Positions 1 through 9,513 are shown, counted from the stretch's first letter. The stretch is 64,000 nucleotides of DNA from Sphingomonas hengshuiensis (GCA_003240755.1 QFNF01000001.1:135902-199901); one strand, 5' to 3'. Numbers and translations: made by a program. The notes: generated by a model not told the origin, from the sequence alone.

Positions 1-1487
1 CGCCGGCCGATCCCAACGTCGTGCGCGGCACCCGCGCCCACCCGCTCAACGTGCGCGTGGTCGAGCAGCAGACGCCCGTGCTCGAACAGGTCGGCGGCTA
101 TCTGGAACCGGTGGTCGCGCCCTTCGAAACGTTCGTCATCGTGCTGGTCGTCGCCATCTTCATCCTGATGCAGAAGGAAGACCTGCGGAACCGCCTCATC
201 CGGCTGTTCGGATCGTCCGATCTGCACCGCACCACCGCGGCGATGGACGATGCCGGCGGCCGGCTCAGCCGCTACTTCCTGTCGCAGCTTGCGGTGAATG
301 CCAGTTTCGGCACGGTCGTCGGTATCGGGCTGTGGGTGATCGGGCTGCCGGTGCCGGCGCTCTGGGGCATTCTGGCGGGCGTGTTGCGCTTCGTTCCCTA
401 TATCGGTGCCCTGCTGGGCGCCGCGCTACCGCTCGTCGTCGCGGCGGGCGCCGATCCGGGATGGACCACGGTGCTGATGGTGGCGGCGCTGTTCGTCATA
501 CTCGAACCGCTGATCGGCTATGTCATCGAACCGCTGCTCTATGGGCATTCGACCGGCCTGTCGCCGCTGTCGGTGGTGATCGCGGCGGTATTCTGGACGT
601 GGATCTGGGGGCCGGTCGGCCTCGTGCTGTCGATGCCGCTGACCTTGTTGCTGGTGGTGCTGGGCCGTCATATCCCCAGTCTTGAATTCCTCGACGTGCT
701 GCTGGGCGACCGGCCGGCCCTGACCCCGGTCGAGAGCTTCTACCAGCGCATGCTCGCCGACGATCCCGACGAGGCGCTCGACCAGGCGGAGAGCCAGCTC
801 GTCGAGCGGTCGCTGACCTCCTATTATGACGAGGTGGCGCTCGCTGCGCTCAAGCTCGCCGCCGCCGACGTTGCGCGCGGTGCGATCGATCGCGACCGTG
901 CCGGGCGGGTCGTCGACGCCATGCTGGTGCTGGTCGGCGAACTCGACGGCGCGAACGACACCGCGACCGGGACGCTGGCCGCCGACAAGCCGCTCAAGCC
1001 CGTGCAGGACGATTCTGCGGGGTTTGACGAAACCGCGCCCGTGACGCTGCCTGCCGCGCCCGATCCATGGCGTGCCGACGGCAGCATCCTGTGCATTGCC
1101 GGACGCGGCGTACTCGACGATGCCGTCACCGCGATGCTGGCCCAGCTTCTCGCCAAGCGCGGATTCGGCGTGAACCGCGTCGAACACGATGCCGGTTCGC
1201 GTGCCAATATCGACCGGCTCGACACGTCGCACGCCAGGCTGGTCTGCATATCCTATCTGGAGATCGGCGGGACGCCGTCGCATCTGCGCTATCTCGTGCG
1301 CCGCATCCGCGCGAGGGCGGGGGACGTCCCGATACTGGTCGGCCTGTGGCCCGAGGGGGAAGCCGCGCTGACGGACGGTCAGATCCAGCGCACGCTCGGG
1401 GCCGACCTCTATGTCGGTACGCTGGGCGCCGCGGTCGAAGCCTGTCTCGACCACGCCCGGACGACCAGCGAAAGGCACGCCGCATGA
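1..1487 (+). CDS. AI-2E family transporter (5' end outside window)
   Basis: The reading frame is open to the left edge of the window, so the first residues of the gene are missing. Hydrophobic segments fill roughly the first 230 visible residues and include an FVPYIGALLGA stretch typical of the AI-2E/PerM family (membrane permeases, UPF0118). The remaining half is soluble and ends in an alpha/beta domain (from about residue 350) that resembles a B12-binding-type flavodoxin fold. Family members include AI-2 exporters and Na+/H+ antiporters; the substrate cannot be told from sequence. The stop codon overlaps the start of the BrkB-like gene (ATGA), so the two are translationally coupled in one operon with the DUF2254 gene that follows. 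Confidence 0.85.
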   Translation, partial: PADPNVVRGTRAHPLNVRVVEQQTPVLEQVGGYLEPVVAPFETFVIVLVVAIFILMQKEDLRNRLIRLFGSSDLHRTTAAMDDAGGRLSRYFLSQLAVNASFGTVVGIGLWVIGLPVPALWGILAGVLRFVPYIGALLGAALPLVVAAGADPGWTTVLMVAALFVILEPLIGYVIEPLLYGHSTGLSPLSVVIAAVFWTWIWGPVGLVLSMPLTLLLVVLGRHIPSLEFLDVLLGDRPALTPVESFYQRMLADDPDEALDQAESQLVERSLTSYYDEVALAALKLAAADVARGAIDRDRAGRVVDAMLVLVGELDGANDTATGTLAADKPLKPVQDDSAGFDETAPVTLPAAPDPWRADGSILCIAGRGVLDDAVTAMLAQLLAKRGFGVNRVEHDAGSRANIDRLDTSHARLVCISYLEIGGTPSHLRYLVRRIRARAGDVPILVGLWPEGEAALTDGQIQRTLGADLYVGTLGAAVEACLDHARTTSERHAA

Positions 1488-2644
1488 TGTCGGCAGACCC
1501 CGCCGCGGGCACGGGCGCCCGCTCGCCGTTCGAGGTGCCGGCCGATGGATGGATGGCGGTCGCCAAACGGACCTGGAAGGAGATCGGCGACGACAATGTC
1601 GGCATCATCGCCGCCGGCATCGCCTTCTACGTCTTCGCCGCGATCGCCCCGCTGCTGGGCGCCGTCGTATTGAGCTACGGCATCTTCGCCGATGCCGAGA
1701 CGGTCCGCCGCAATGTCGAGAGCGTTTTCGCATCGGTCCCGCGCGAGGCGGCGGCGGTCATCACCGACCAGCTCCTGATGGTGGTCGAAAGCTCGAAGGA
1801 CAAGCAGGGCCTCGGCCTCGTCATCGCGCTGGGAATCGCATGGTATGGCGCGACCAAGGGTTCCGCGGCGATCGTTACCGGGCTGAACGTCGCCTATGGC
1901 GAAACGGAAAGCCGTGGTTTCATCCGGCTCAACCTGTTGCAGCTCGGTATCGTCGCGGCGGGGGGTGGCCTGATCTTCGTCGCGATCATCGCAAGCACGT
2001 TGCTGGCGCTCCTCGGCAGCCTCGTCCCCGGCGCGCCGGCACTGGTGCTGACGGGCATGCGCCTGGCCGGTTTTCTCGTCCTCGCGGCGATCGTCGTTAC
2101 CGGCATCGCCGCACTGTTCCACTTCGGCCCCGATCATCGCCAGCCGAGGTGGATCTGGCTGTCCCCCGGCTCCGTCTGCGCCGCCGCATTCTGGCTGGGG
2201 GGCACGGCGCTGTTCGGGATCTACACCTCGAATTTCGCAAGCTATGGCGCGACCTACGGCTCGCTCAGCGCGGTCATCGTCCTGCTGACATGGCTCTGGC
2301 TGTCCGCCTATGTCCTGCTGATCGGTGCCGAACTGAACGCCGAGCTCGAACGCCAGGTGGCCGGAACGGCGGAACCGTCGGATGCGCCACCCGCCCCGGC
2401 GCGGCCGGTCGAGGCAGTGGCCGTCGATACCCGATCGGCGCCGGACGCCGTCGGGGGCAGGGGCGCCCCGACCGTCCTGGCGACACTGGGAAGCGTCGCG
2501 GCGGGCGGCGTCGTGTCCACTGCCGGCTTTGCGCTGCTCCGCAGGGGGCGGGCGATCGGCATCCTCGTCGTGGCCATGGCCGCCACCTCGGCATGGCGGC
2601 AGGGAACCCGGCACAGGAACGCGCCACGGGAGATCGAACGATGA
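1484..2644 (+). CDS. YihY/BrkB family inner-membrane protein
   Basis: A 386-residue membrane protein. The N-terminal part (WKEIGDDNVGIIAAGIAFYV) matches the start of the BrkB/YihY family, where a short amphipathic region precedes about six membrane helices. The helices run to roughly residue 290; a proline/alanine-rich tail and one more hydrophobic segment follow. The start at 1484 overlaps the previous stop as ATGA and gives a normal family N-terminus, so longer upstream extension in this frame is not used. Family members were once called ribonuclease BN by mistake; they are probably transporters or envelope proteins. Substrate unknown. Confidence 0.85.
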   Translation: MMSADPAAGTGARSPFEVPADGWMAVAKRTWKEIGDDNVGIIAAGIAFYVFAAIAPLLGAVVLSYGIFADAETVRRNVESVFASVPREAAAVITDQLLMVVESSKDKQGLGLVIALGIAWYGATKGSAAIVTGLNVAYGETESRGFIRLNLLQLGIVAAGGGLIFVAIIASTLLALLGSLVPGAPALVLTGMRLAGFLVLAAIVVTGIAALFHFGPDHRQPRWIWLSPGSVCAAAFWLGGTALFGIYTSNFASYGATYGSLSAVIVLLTWLWLSAYVLLIGAELNAELERQVAGTAEPSDAPPAPARPVEAVAVDTRSAPDAVGGRGAPTVLATLGSVAAGGVVSTAGFALLRRGRAIGILVVAMAATSAWRQGTRHRNAPREIER

Positions 2645-3924
2645 CGACAAGCGCGTGGCGCCAGGCACTTCGCAGGGCGACGAAGCAGATATGGTTTCGC
2701 GCGGCGGTCATCAGCCTGTTCGGATTCCTGCTCGCCGGCCTTTCGGGCCTGTTCGCGCGGCGCATCCCCTATGAATTCCAGATGGATCTCGGCCAGGACG
2801 CGGTCGGAACGATCCTGGAGATCATCGCGTCCAGCATGCTCGCGGTGACGACCTTCTCGCTCACCGCGATGGTGAGCGCCTATGGATCGGCGACCCAACT
2901 GGCAACGCCCCGCGCCACGCAGTTGATGATGAGCGATCCGACGTCGCAGAACGCGCTGTCGACGTTCCTCGGCGCGTTCGTCTTTTCCGTCGTCGGTATC
3001 GTCGGGCTGCAGACGGGCATCTATGGCGGGCAGGGGCGGGTCGTGCTGTTCCTCGGCACGATCGTCCTGATCGCGGTGGTCGTGCTGACCCTGTTGCGCT
3101 GGATTTCGCACATCACCGCGTTTGGCCGCATGGCGGACGTGATCGACCGCGTCGAAAAGGCCGCGTGCAGGTCGATGGAGCAGTTCGCCGCCGATCCGCG
3201 GCTGGGCGGCCGTCCGGCGATCGCCGTGCCCGATCATGCCGTGCCGGTGTTCGCACGCAAGAGCGGCAATGTCACCTATATCGATATCGCCGCGCTCGGC
3301 CGGATAACGGAGGATTGCGGCACGGTGGTCCATGTCGCGGCGCTTCCCGGCACGATGGTCCATCCCGCCCGGCCGCTGGCCTTTGTCGAGATGGCTGTCG
3401 ACGACGAGCTGCGCGACAAGATCGCGGAGGCGTTCACGATCGGACGACACCGCAGCTTCGACGACGATCCGAGGCTGGGTCTGATCGCGCTGTCGGAGAT
3501 CGCCAGCCGGGCGCTCGCCCCCGCCACCAACGATCCCGGAACGGCGGTCGAGGTGCTGAACGCACTGCTGCGCACGTTCCTGCACCTGCCTGCGGACGAG
3601 CCGGACGCGGACGACAAGCCCCTGCCGCGGGTCTATGTGCCACGGCCCACCGTCGAGGAGATGCTGGACGACGCCTTCCTCCCGATCATACGGGAGGGCT
3701 TTGGCGAACAGGAGGTCGCGGTCAGGACGATCAAGACGCTGACGGCGATCCGGGACGCGCTTCCGTTCACCGCCGCACCGATCCGGCGGCTCACCGGCAT
3801 TATTGGGGAAGCCATCGATCGCGATCAGAAAAGCGCGATCCTGCAGGACCGGATCCGGGTGAAGTTGCAGGCGCTGGTTTCGCCGAGCACGCCACCGGCC
3901 CCCGGGTCGCCGGGCAACACCTGA
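2641..3924 (+). CDS. DUF2254 family membrane protein
   Basis: A 427-residue protein with about four N-terminal transmembrane helices (residues 20-45, 65-90, 110-130, 140-160) and a long cytosolic region. The conserved stretches TFSLTAMVSAYGSATQLATPR and ALAPATNDPGTA are hallmarks of DUF2254. The start codon overlaps the preceding stop as ATGA. The function of the family is not known. Membership in an operon with two other multi-pass membrane proteins suggests an envelope or ion-transport role, which is inference only. The 3' side has a non-coding stretch before the tRNA gene. Confidence 0.85.
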   Translation: MTTSAWRQALRRATKQIWFRAAVISLFGFLLAGLSGLFARRIPYEFQMDLGQDAVGTILEIIASSMLAVTTFSLTAMVSAYGSATQLATPRATQLMMSDPTSQNALSTFLGAFVFSVVGIVGLQTGIYGGQGRVVLFLGTIVLIAVVVLTLLRWISHITAFGRMADVIDRVEKAACRSMEQFAADPRLGGRPAIAVPDHAVPVFARKSGNVTYIDIAALGRITEDCGTVVHVAALPGTMVHPARPLAFVEMAVDDELRDKIAEAFTIGRHRSFDDDPRLGLIALSEIASRALAPATNDPGTAVEVLNALLRTFLHLPADEPDADDKPLPRVYVPRPTVEEMLDDAFLPIIREGFGEQEVAVRTIKTLTAIRDALPFTAAPIRRLTGIIGEAIDRDQKSAILQDRIRVKLQALVSPSTPPAPGSPGNT

Positions 3925-4165
3925 TCGAATCGCGCCGGGGCAACCGGTGTGGCGTCGGGCTGCGCGTCACCGCATGTCCGAACACGGACGCCGCGCCGTG
4001 GCCTGCCCCTGCGGTGGTCGAAGGACCGGAAGGCGAGCGGTTCGCCCATGGCGGCAAGGCTGCTGTAGTCCATCCATCGCTCGGCGACAGCGCCGGACCG
4101 ATCCCGGCAACGCGCTGCTGTTCCGGCTGAAGATCGGGGAACAATCGCCCGATCCGACATGTCGC

Positions 4166-4239
4166 TGGATGCCCCGTGAGGATTCGAACCTCAATTAACG
4201 GAGTCAGAGTCCGTGGTCTTACCTTTAGACGACAGGGCA
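4166..4239 (-). tRNA. tRNA-Gln (anticodon CUG)
   Basis: Read on the minus strand the sequence folds as a full cloverleaf of 74 nt with encoded CCA. The acceptor stem is TGCCCTG/CGGGGCA (one G-U pair), the anticodon stem is ACGGA/TCCGT around the loop CTCTGAC, giving anticodon CTG (Gln, codon CAG). The T arm is TGAGG-TTCGAAT-CCTCA. The 241 bp between the DUF2254 stop and this gene, and the 150 bp beyond it, contain no coding sequence that I can support. Confidence 0.96.
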
Positions 4240-4392
4240 ACGTCGCAGCGAGGGCGGTCCGATAGGCCGGCCCGCCAGTCGTGTCAACGCCCAATCACTC
4301 GATTCGTCGCAGCGCCTTGTGGCGAACGGCCGGTTTCGCTAGGCTGCGCGCCAGACACCGAGCGGCGTTCCGCCGTGACGGATAGAACATAA

Positions 4393-5445
4393 GTGAGTGA
4401 CGGCATGGGGGATATCTCCGCCCGGTTGCCGCACCGGGGCGCGCGTGGCGCTCCCCGCACGGCATCCTCTTCGCCGGCGCGACCGCGCTGGCCGGGCGCG
4501 CGCCATTATGCCGCGCTCGACCTTGGTACCAACAATTGCCGGCTGCTGATCGCCCGGCCGCAGGGCGACGGCTTTGCGGTGGTCGACGCCTTTTCGCGGA
4601 TCGTCCGGCTGGGCGAGGGGCTGGCCGCCACCGGGCGCCTGTCCGACGTGGCGATGGACCGCACCGTCGCCGCGCTGAAAATCTGCGCCGAAAAGCTCAA
4701 GCGCCGCGACGTGACGCTCGCGCGGTCGGTCGCGACCGAGGCGTGCCGCCGCGCCACCAACGGCCCGGCGTTCGTCGAACGCGTGCTGGCCGAAACCGGC
4801 ATCCACCTCGACATCATCACCGCCGAGGAAGAGGCGCGGCTGGCGGTGCTCGGATGCCATGCGCTGCTCGAACCCGGCACCGGGCCGGCGTTGGTGTTCG
4901 ACATCGGCGGCGGGTCGACCGAGCTGGTGCTGCTCGACGCATCGGGACCGGTGCCCCGCGTGCTCGACTGGCATTCGGCGCCATGGGGGGTGGTGTCGCT
5001 GACCGAGAGCCTCGGCGCGGGCAGGGCGGCGCCGACGACCTCGGGCGCCTATGCCCGGATGCGCGCCTGCGTGACCGAGAGTTTCGCACCGTTCGCCCGG
5101 CGCCTGCCCGCTACCACCGAACCGCGGCGGTTGCTCGGCACCAGCGGCACGGTGACGACCCTCGCCAGTGTTCATCTGGGCCTTGCGTCCTATGACCGGT
5201 CGCAGATCGACGGGCTGATCGTGCCCGCCGAATCGATGCTGGCGGTCAGCCAGCGGCTGGCGGGCATGAGCCTGGCCGAACGCGGCACCGTGCCGTGCAT
5301 CGGCAGCGAGCGCGCCGACCTGGTGGTCGCCGGCTGTGCGATCCTCGAAACGATTCTGGCGCTCTGGCCCGCCGAACGGCTAGGGGTCGCCGACCGTGGG
5401 ATTCGCGAAGGAATCCTGCGCCGATTGATGGCAGGAACCCGATGA
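4393..5445 (+). CDS. Ppx/GppA phosphatase family protein
   Basis: A 350-residue member of the ASKHA-fold exopolyphosphatase/guanosine pentaphosphatase family. The phosphate-1 motif is YAALDLGTNNCRLLIA (about residues 39-54), the adenosine-side motif is VFDIGGGSTELVLL, and the intervening VATEACRRATN and ITAEEEARLAVLG blocks are typical. About 37 low-complexity residues precede the fold. GTG at 4393 is used here; ATG at 4405 is in frame and also possible. The protein is about the length of short single-domain Ppx/GppA proteins and lacks the C-terminal HD-like part of E. coli Ppx. It overlaps rlmE by ATGA, an arrangement common in sphingomonads. Whether polyphosphate or pppGpp is the substrate cannot be decided. 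Confidence 0.9.
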   Translation: MSDGMGDISARLPHRGARGAPRTASSSPARPRWPGARHYAALDLGTNNCRLLIARPQGDGFAVVDAFSRIVRLGEGLAATGRLSDVAMDRTVAALKICAEKLKRRDVTLARSVATEACRRATNGPAFVERVLAETGIHLDIITAEEEARLAVLGCHALLEPGTGPALVFDIGGGSTELVLLDASGPVPRVLDWHSAPWGVVSLTESLGAGRAAPTTSGAYARMRACVTESFAPFARRLPATTEPRRLLGTSGTVTTLASVHLGLASYDRSQIDGLIVPAESMLAVSQRLAGMSLAERGTVPCIGSERADLVVAGCAILETILALWPAERLGVADRGIREGILRRLMAGTR

Positions 5446-6149
5446 CCCGCGGCAGCCCCCCCGGACGACAACGCGTACGCACCGCCCGCTCGCGCTCGGC
5501 CCAGTCGACGCGCTGGCTCGAACGCCAGTTGAACGACCCCTATGTCAAGAAGGCCCGCGCGGAAGGCTATCGCAGCCGCGCGGCGTACAAGCTGATCGAA
5601 CTGGACGAACGCTTCAAGCTGCTGCGGGGCGTGAAGCGGGTCGTCGACCTCGGCATCGCGCCGGGCGGCTGGACGCAGGTCGTGCGCAAGGTCCGGCCGG
5701 AATGCACCGTGGTCGGCATCGACCTGTTGCCGGTCGATCCGATCGACGGCGTGACGATCCTGCAGATGGACTTCCTCGCCGACCATGCGCCCGACCGGCT
5801 GCGCGAGGAACTGGGCGGCGAGGCGGACCTGGTGCTGTCCGACATGGCGGCCAACACCGTCGGCCATCCGCAGACCGACCATCTGCGCACCATGGCGCTG
5901 GTCGAGGCGGCGGTGATGTTCGCGTGCGAAATCCTGCGGCCCGGCGGCGATTTCGTCGCCAAGGTGCTGGCCGGCGGTGCCGACAATGCGCTGGTCGCCG
6001 AACTGAAGCGCAATTTCCAGGCGGTGAAACACGCCAAGCCGCCGGCGAGCCGCAAGGATTCGTCCGAATGGTACGTCATCGCCACCAACTTCAAGGGGCG
6101 GCGCGACGCGGGGCCGGACGCGCCGGCCCCGGACGACGTCACGGAATGA
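5442..6149 (+). CDS. rlmE: 23S rRNA (uridine-2552-2'-O) methyltransferase RlmE/FtsJ
   Basis: A 235-residue SAM-dependent methyltransferase that modifies U2552 of 23S rRNA during 50S assembly. The K-D-K-E catalytic tetrad is visible: K50 (RSRAAYKL), D134 (VLSDMAANTVG), K174 (GGDFVAKVL) and E209 (SSEWYVIA). The SAM-binding loop is VDLGIAPGGW at residues 68-77. The basic N-terminal tail is normal for alphaproteobacterial RlmE. The start at 5442 overlaps the upstream Ppx/GppA stop as ATGA, so the two genes are coupled. The 3' end overlaps the convergent reductase gene by 11 bp. Confidence 0.95.
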   Translation: MTRGSPPGRQRVRTARSRSAQSTRWLERQLNDPYVKKARAEGYRSRAAYKLIELDERFKLLRGVKRVVDLGIAPGGWTQVVRKVRPECTVVGIDLLPVDPIDGVTILQMDFLADHAPDRLREELGGEADLVLSDMAANTVGHPQTDHLRTMALVEAAVMFACEILRPGGDFVAKVLAGGADNALVAELKRNFQAVKHAKPPASRKDSSEWYVIATNFKGRRDAGPDAPAPDDVTE

Positions 6150-7200
6150 TCCGGTCGGCGCGCAGCCGCCCGAACAGGTCGAAAAAGCTGTCGTCGGTCG
6201 CGCGATAGCCGGTGAAGCCCAGCCGCCGGCTCTTCGTCATGTCGGCGACGACCTCGATCGGGCGGCCGAGATCGGCGTCGGTATGCCATGGCGATGCCAG
6301 CCGGTGCAGATCGGGTTCGACCAGCCCGTGCTCGGCGGCGATCGCCGTCCAGCGCGGGGCGTCGCCCGCCATCTGTTCGGCCAGCGGGCGGACGGTGCCG
6401 TCGAACGGTGCGGCCTCCACGCCGAACCAGTCGGCGATCCGCTGCCACATCCATTGCCAGCGAAAGACGTCGCCATTGACGATGTTGAACGCCTGATCGT
6501 GCGCGCCGTCGGTTTCCGCCGCCCATAGCAGGTGCTCGGCCAGTTGCCCGGCATCGGTCATGTCGGTCAGCCCCTGCCACTGCGCGGCCGATCCGGGAAA
6601 GACGAACGGGCGTCCCGTCGCGCGGCACAGCGTGGCGTGGACGGCCAGTGTCGTGCCCATGTTCATCGCGTTGCCGACCGCCTTGCCGATCACGGTATGC
6701 GGGCGGTGCACGCTCCAGGTGAAGCCGTCGCGCGCCGCGGCGGCGAACAATTCGTCCTCCTGCGCATAATAGAAATTGGCGACGTCGAGGCGCCCCTGTT
6801 CCTCGCGGAACGGCGTCTGCGGCAGCGTTCCCCTGCCGTAAGCCTCGAACGGGCCCAGATAGTGTTTCAGGCCCGTGACCAGCGCGACATGGCGCGGCGC
6901 GTCGGGACGGGGCAGCGCGTCCAGCAGGTTGCGCACCATCGCGCCGTTGACGCGGATGTTCTCCGCCTCGCTGTCCTGCCGCAACCAGGTGGTGATGAAC
7001 ACCGCATCGGGGTTGAGATCGGCCAGCGCGCGCCTTGTCGCGGCCGCATCGGTCAGGTCGGCGGCGACGGGAAGCACGCCGTCCTGCGCGATCGGGCGGC
7101 GGGCCAGCCCATGGACGGTCCATCCGCGTTGTCCGAGCAACGCCGCCGTCGCGCTGCCGACGATCCCGCTCGCACCCACCACCAATGCCGTTCGTGCCAT
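6139..7200 (-). CDS. SDR-type reductase, progesterone-5-beta-reductase (PRISE)-like
   Basis: A 353-residue NAD(P)H-dependent reductase of the atypical short-chain dehydrogenase group. The Rossmann loop is VVGASGIVGSA at the N-terminus. The active-site Lys and Tyr expected for the PRISE (progesterone 5-beta-reductase/iridoid synthase) group are in TGLKHYLGPFEAYG and in NFYYAQEDELF; the NFYY block is diagnostic for that group. Such enzymes reduce activated C=C bonds of enones; the natural substrate here is unknown. It is divergent from an HxlR-type regulator 99 bp away, so that regulator is a likely controller. The 3' end overlaps rlmE. Confidence 0.85.
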   Translation of the reverse strand: MARTALVVGASGIVGSATAALLGQRGWTVHGLARRPIAQDGVLPVAADLTDAAATRRALADLNPDAVFITTWLRQDSEAENIRVNGAMVRNLLDALPRPDAPRHVALVTGLKHYLGPFEAYGRGTLPQTPFREEQGRLDVANFYYAQEDELFAAAARDGFTWSVHRPHTVIGKAVGNAMNMGTTLAVHATLCRATGRPFVFPGSAAQWQGLTDMTDAGQLAEHLLWAAETDGAHDQAFNIVNGDVFRWQWMWQRIADWFGVEAAPFDGTVRPLAEQMAGDAPRWTAIAAEHGLVEPDLHRLASPWHTDADLGRPIEVVADMTKSRRLGFTGYRATDDSFFDLFGRLRADRIIP

Positions 7201-7299
7201 CGTGTCCGTTCCTTCCCTTTGCCGGACCGGGCAGTTAGGGACGATGCGACCGGGGTTGAAGACGGCACCGGACAGGCCCCCAGGCACCAGAGAGTACCC

Positions 7300-7680
7300 A
7301 TGCACCCCGGAACCGACGAAGCCGAATGGCGCGAGGATTGCGCGCCGCGCCGTGTGCTGTCGCTGTTCGCGACCAAATGGACCAGCATGGTGCTGCACAC
7401 GCTGCATGCCCGCCACGGCGGACAGGCGCGGACCGGCGTGCTGCTGCGCAGCCTGCCGGGTATTTCCAAGAAGATGCTGACCCAGACGTTGCGCGATATG
7501 GAGACGATCGGCCTGATCGAGCGGCAGGTGCTGGCGGTGATGCCGCCCGCGGTCGACTATCGCCTGACGCCGCTGGGGTACCGGTTCGTCGAGCCGGTGA
7601 CGATGCTCTACGACTGGGGCCGCGCCAATGCCGATGCGCTCGACGCGCTGGGCAGCCGGGCGAGCGCGCGGCGGGGATGA
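7300..7680 (+). CDS. HxlR family winged-helix transcriptional regulator
   Basis: A 126-residue protein of the HxlR/MarR-like fold. The N-terminal pattern DCAPRRVLSLFATKW matches the family signature, in which a conserved cysteine precedes the first helix and the lysine-tryptophan pair starts the wHTH core. Residues 48-75 (SLPGISKKMLTQTLRDME) form the recognition-helix region. HxlR proteins often sense thiol-reactive aldehydes or quinones through the N-terminal cysteine. It is divergently transcribed from the enone-reductase-like gene, a classic regulator/target arrangement, so local control of that gene is likely but not shown. No clear operator palindrome was found in 7201-7299. Confidence 0.88.
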   Translation: MHPGTDEAEWREDCAPRRVLSLFATKWTSMVLHTLHARHGGQARTGVLLRSLPGISKKMLTQTLRDMETIGLIERQVLAVMPPAVDYRLTPLGYRFVEPVTMLYDWGRANADALDALGSRASARRG

Positions 7681-7698
7681 AGAGGCCTTCATCCCCGT

Positions 7699-7812
7699 CC
7701 GTTCGTGCTGAGTAGGGCTGAGCGAAGTCGAAGACCCGTATCGAAGCACCTGCCGCCAACAGTCTTTCGATACGCCATTTCGACATGCTCAATGGCTGCT
7801 CGGGATGGACGA
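7699..7812. repeat. Palindromic intergenic repeat, copy A
   Basis: The left part shares the words CCGTTCGTGCTGAGTAGG and GTCGAAGACCCGTATCGAAG with three other intergenic elements in this window (35027-35127, 62781-62888, 63857-64000). The right part (TTTCGATACGCC...) is the imperfect inverse, so the element folds on itself. It lies between the convergent hxlR-type gene and rpoZ. The family has the size and structure of REP or MITE-like palindromes seen in many copies in sphingomonad genomes. Confidence 0.75.
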
Positions 7813-7837
7813 CGATACCGGCAGATAACGCCACAAA

Positions 7838-7865
7838 CGAAAAGGGCGGCCCCGCAGGACCGCCC
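7838..7865 (-). terminator. Rho-independent terminator of rpoZ
   Basis: On the minus strand a GC-rich hairpin (GGGCGGTCC / GGCCGCCC, one mismatch, loop TGCG) is followed by TTTTCGTTTG. It begins about 30 bp after the rpoZ stop and points in the rpoZ direction. Confidence 0.8.
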
Positions 7866-7894
7866 CCGTCGAATCGCGATGACCGGGAACGGCC

Positions 7895-8239
7895 TCAGCC
7901 GTCGTAGTCGCCGCCGACATTCTGGTTGCGCGGCGGCGCGGCGGCAGTGAGGCGCAGCGCCTCCGCCGACGCGGCCAGCGAACCCAGTTCGTCCGGCGCT
8001 TCCTCGTCGTCGATCTGCACCTTCTGCATCGAACCGATCACCGCCTCGCGCAGATGGTCGGGCGTGATGTTTTCCTCGGCGATCTCGCGCAGCGCCACGA
8101 CCGGATTCTTGTCGCGGTCGCGATCGAGGGTCAGTTCGGCACCGCCGGAAATCTGGCGGGCGCGCTGGGCAGCCATCAACACCAGGTCGAAGCGGTTGGG
8201 GATCTTGTCGACGCAATCCTCGACGGTGACGCGCGCCAT
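7895..8239 (-). CDS. rpoZ: DNA-directed RNA polymerase subunit omega
   Basis: A 114-residue protein whose first 70 residues match the omega subunit: [20 protein letters not shown], then [11 protein letters not shown] and [12 protein letters not shown]. Omega binds beta-prime near its C-terminus and helps RNA polymerase assembly. The ATG at 8239 gives the standard N-terminus; the few in-frame codons upstream (MQGRRF) are unlikely to be used. The acidic, Gly/Asn-rich tail ending GGDYDG is common in alphaproteobacterial RpoZ. It is a single gene with its own terminator. Confidence 0.96.
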   Translation of the reverse strand: MARVTVEDCVDKIPNRFDLVLMAAQRARQISGGAELTLDRDRDKNPVVALREIAEENITPDHLREAVIGSMQKVQIDDEEAPDELGSLAASAEALRLTAAAPPRNQNVGGDYDG

Positions 8240-8364
8240 GAAACGCCTTCCTTGCAAAACGGAGGGTATCGGAAAGCCGGTTGCCTACCGGGCGATGCGC
8301 GCAAAGTCAATGAAACTCGCCCGGGCCATGGCCGTTACGCTCAGGCAACGGATCAGGAGACGGC

Positions 8365-9513
8365 ATGGCCGACCACGTGGAACCGACCTTTGTCGTCGCC
8401 GGCAACCAGTTGACGCTGCTGACGGAGGGGCCGGCGCGGCTCGACGCGCTGCTCGCACTGATCGCGGGGGCGCGGCGGTCGCTGCGGTTCCTGTTCTATA
8501 TCTGGGAGGAGGACCAGGCGGGTACGCAGGTGCGCGACGCGCTGGTCGAAGCGGCCAGGCGCGGGGTGCGCGTGTCGCTGATCGTCGACGGGCTGGGCGC
8601 GGAGGCGGCGGCCAATCGCGGCTTTTTCGGACCCTTGCGCGAAGCGGGCGGCGACGTGTGCGTGTTCGTCCCGCGGATCGGGCGGCGCTATCTGTTGCGC
8701 AACCACCAGAAGCTGGCGCTGGCCGACGAGGCCCGCGTGATCGTCGGCGGCTTCAATATCGAGGACGCCTATTTCGGCACTGTCGCCGATCAGGCGTGGC
8801 GCGACCTGGGGCTGCTGGTCGAGGGGCCGGCGGCGGGGCGTCTGGCGGGCTATTTCGATGCGCTGAAGGCGTGGACCGCGCTGCGCGGCGCGCCGTTGCG
8901 CAGATTGTCGAAGCTGCTGGAGGAATGGAGCGAGGACACCGGGCCGATCCGCTGGTTGCTGGGCGGGCCGTCACGCCGCCTGTCGCCCTGGGCACGGACC
9001 TTGCGGCACGAGATCCACCACAGCGGGCGAATCGACATGATCGCCGCCTATTTCGCGCCCGGCCCGCTGATAATGCGGCGGCTGGACCAGGCGGCGAAAC
9101 GCACCCGCCTGCGCATCGTCCTGCCGGCCAAGACCGACCATGCCATCGCGCTGCTGGCGGCGCGCTTCACCTATCGCAACCTGCTGCGCCACCGTATCGA
9201 ACTGTACGAATATCGCCCGACCAAGCTGCATACCAAGCTGTTCGTCACCGACGACGCGGTGCATATCGGGTCGGCGAATTTCGACGTGCGCTCGATGTTC
9301 CTCAACATGGAACTGATGCTGCGGGTGGAGGATCCCGCGTTCGCGGCGCACATGCGCGCCTATATGGACGGGGAGATCGCGCAGGCGCAGCGGGTGACGC
9401 GCGAACTGCACCGCGAACGATCGGGCTGGTGGGCGCGGGTGAAGCAGACCGGCGCGTACTTCATCATGTCGGTGCTCGACCCCGAAATCACCGTCTGGCT
9501 CAACAAGGGTTAG
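8365..9513 (+). CDS. Phospholipase D-like protein, cardiolipin synthase family
   Basis: A 382-residue protein with two HKD motifs: H114-K116-D121 (HQKLALADEARVIVGGFN) and H289-K291-D296 (HTKLFVTDDAVHIGSANFD). The pair forms one active site for phosphatidyl transfer. Unlike E. coli ClsA there are no N-terminal transmembrane helices, so it is closer to ClsB-type enzymes. Likely reaction: cardiolipin from phosphatidylglycerol with a second phospholipid or alcohol acceptor. The gene stands between rpoZ (opposite strand) and a small membrane-protein gene 42 bp downstream that may be co-transcribed. Confidence 0.9.
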   Translation: MADHVEPTFVVAGNQLTLLTEGPARLDALLALIAGARRSLRFLFYIWEEDQAGTQVRDALVEAARRGVRVSLIVDGLGAEAAANRGFFGPLREAGGDVCVFVPRIGRRYLLRNHQKLALADEARVIVGGFNIEDAYFGTVADQAWRDLGLLVEGPAAGRLAGYFDALKAWTALRGAPLRRLSKLLEEWSEDTGPIRWLLGGPSRRLSPWARTLRHEIHHSGRIDMIAAYFAPGPLIMRRLDQAAKRTRLRIVLPAKTDHAIALLAARFTYRNLLRHRIELYEYRPTKLHTKLFVTDDAVHIGSANFDVRSMFLNMELMLRVEDPAFAAHMRAYMDGEIAQAQRVTRELHRERSGWWARVKQTGAYFIMSVLDPEITVWLNKG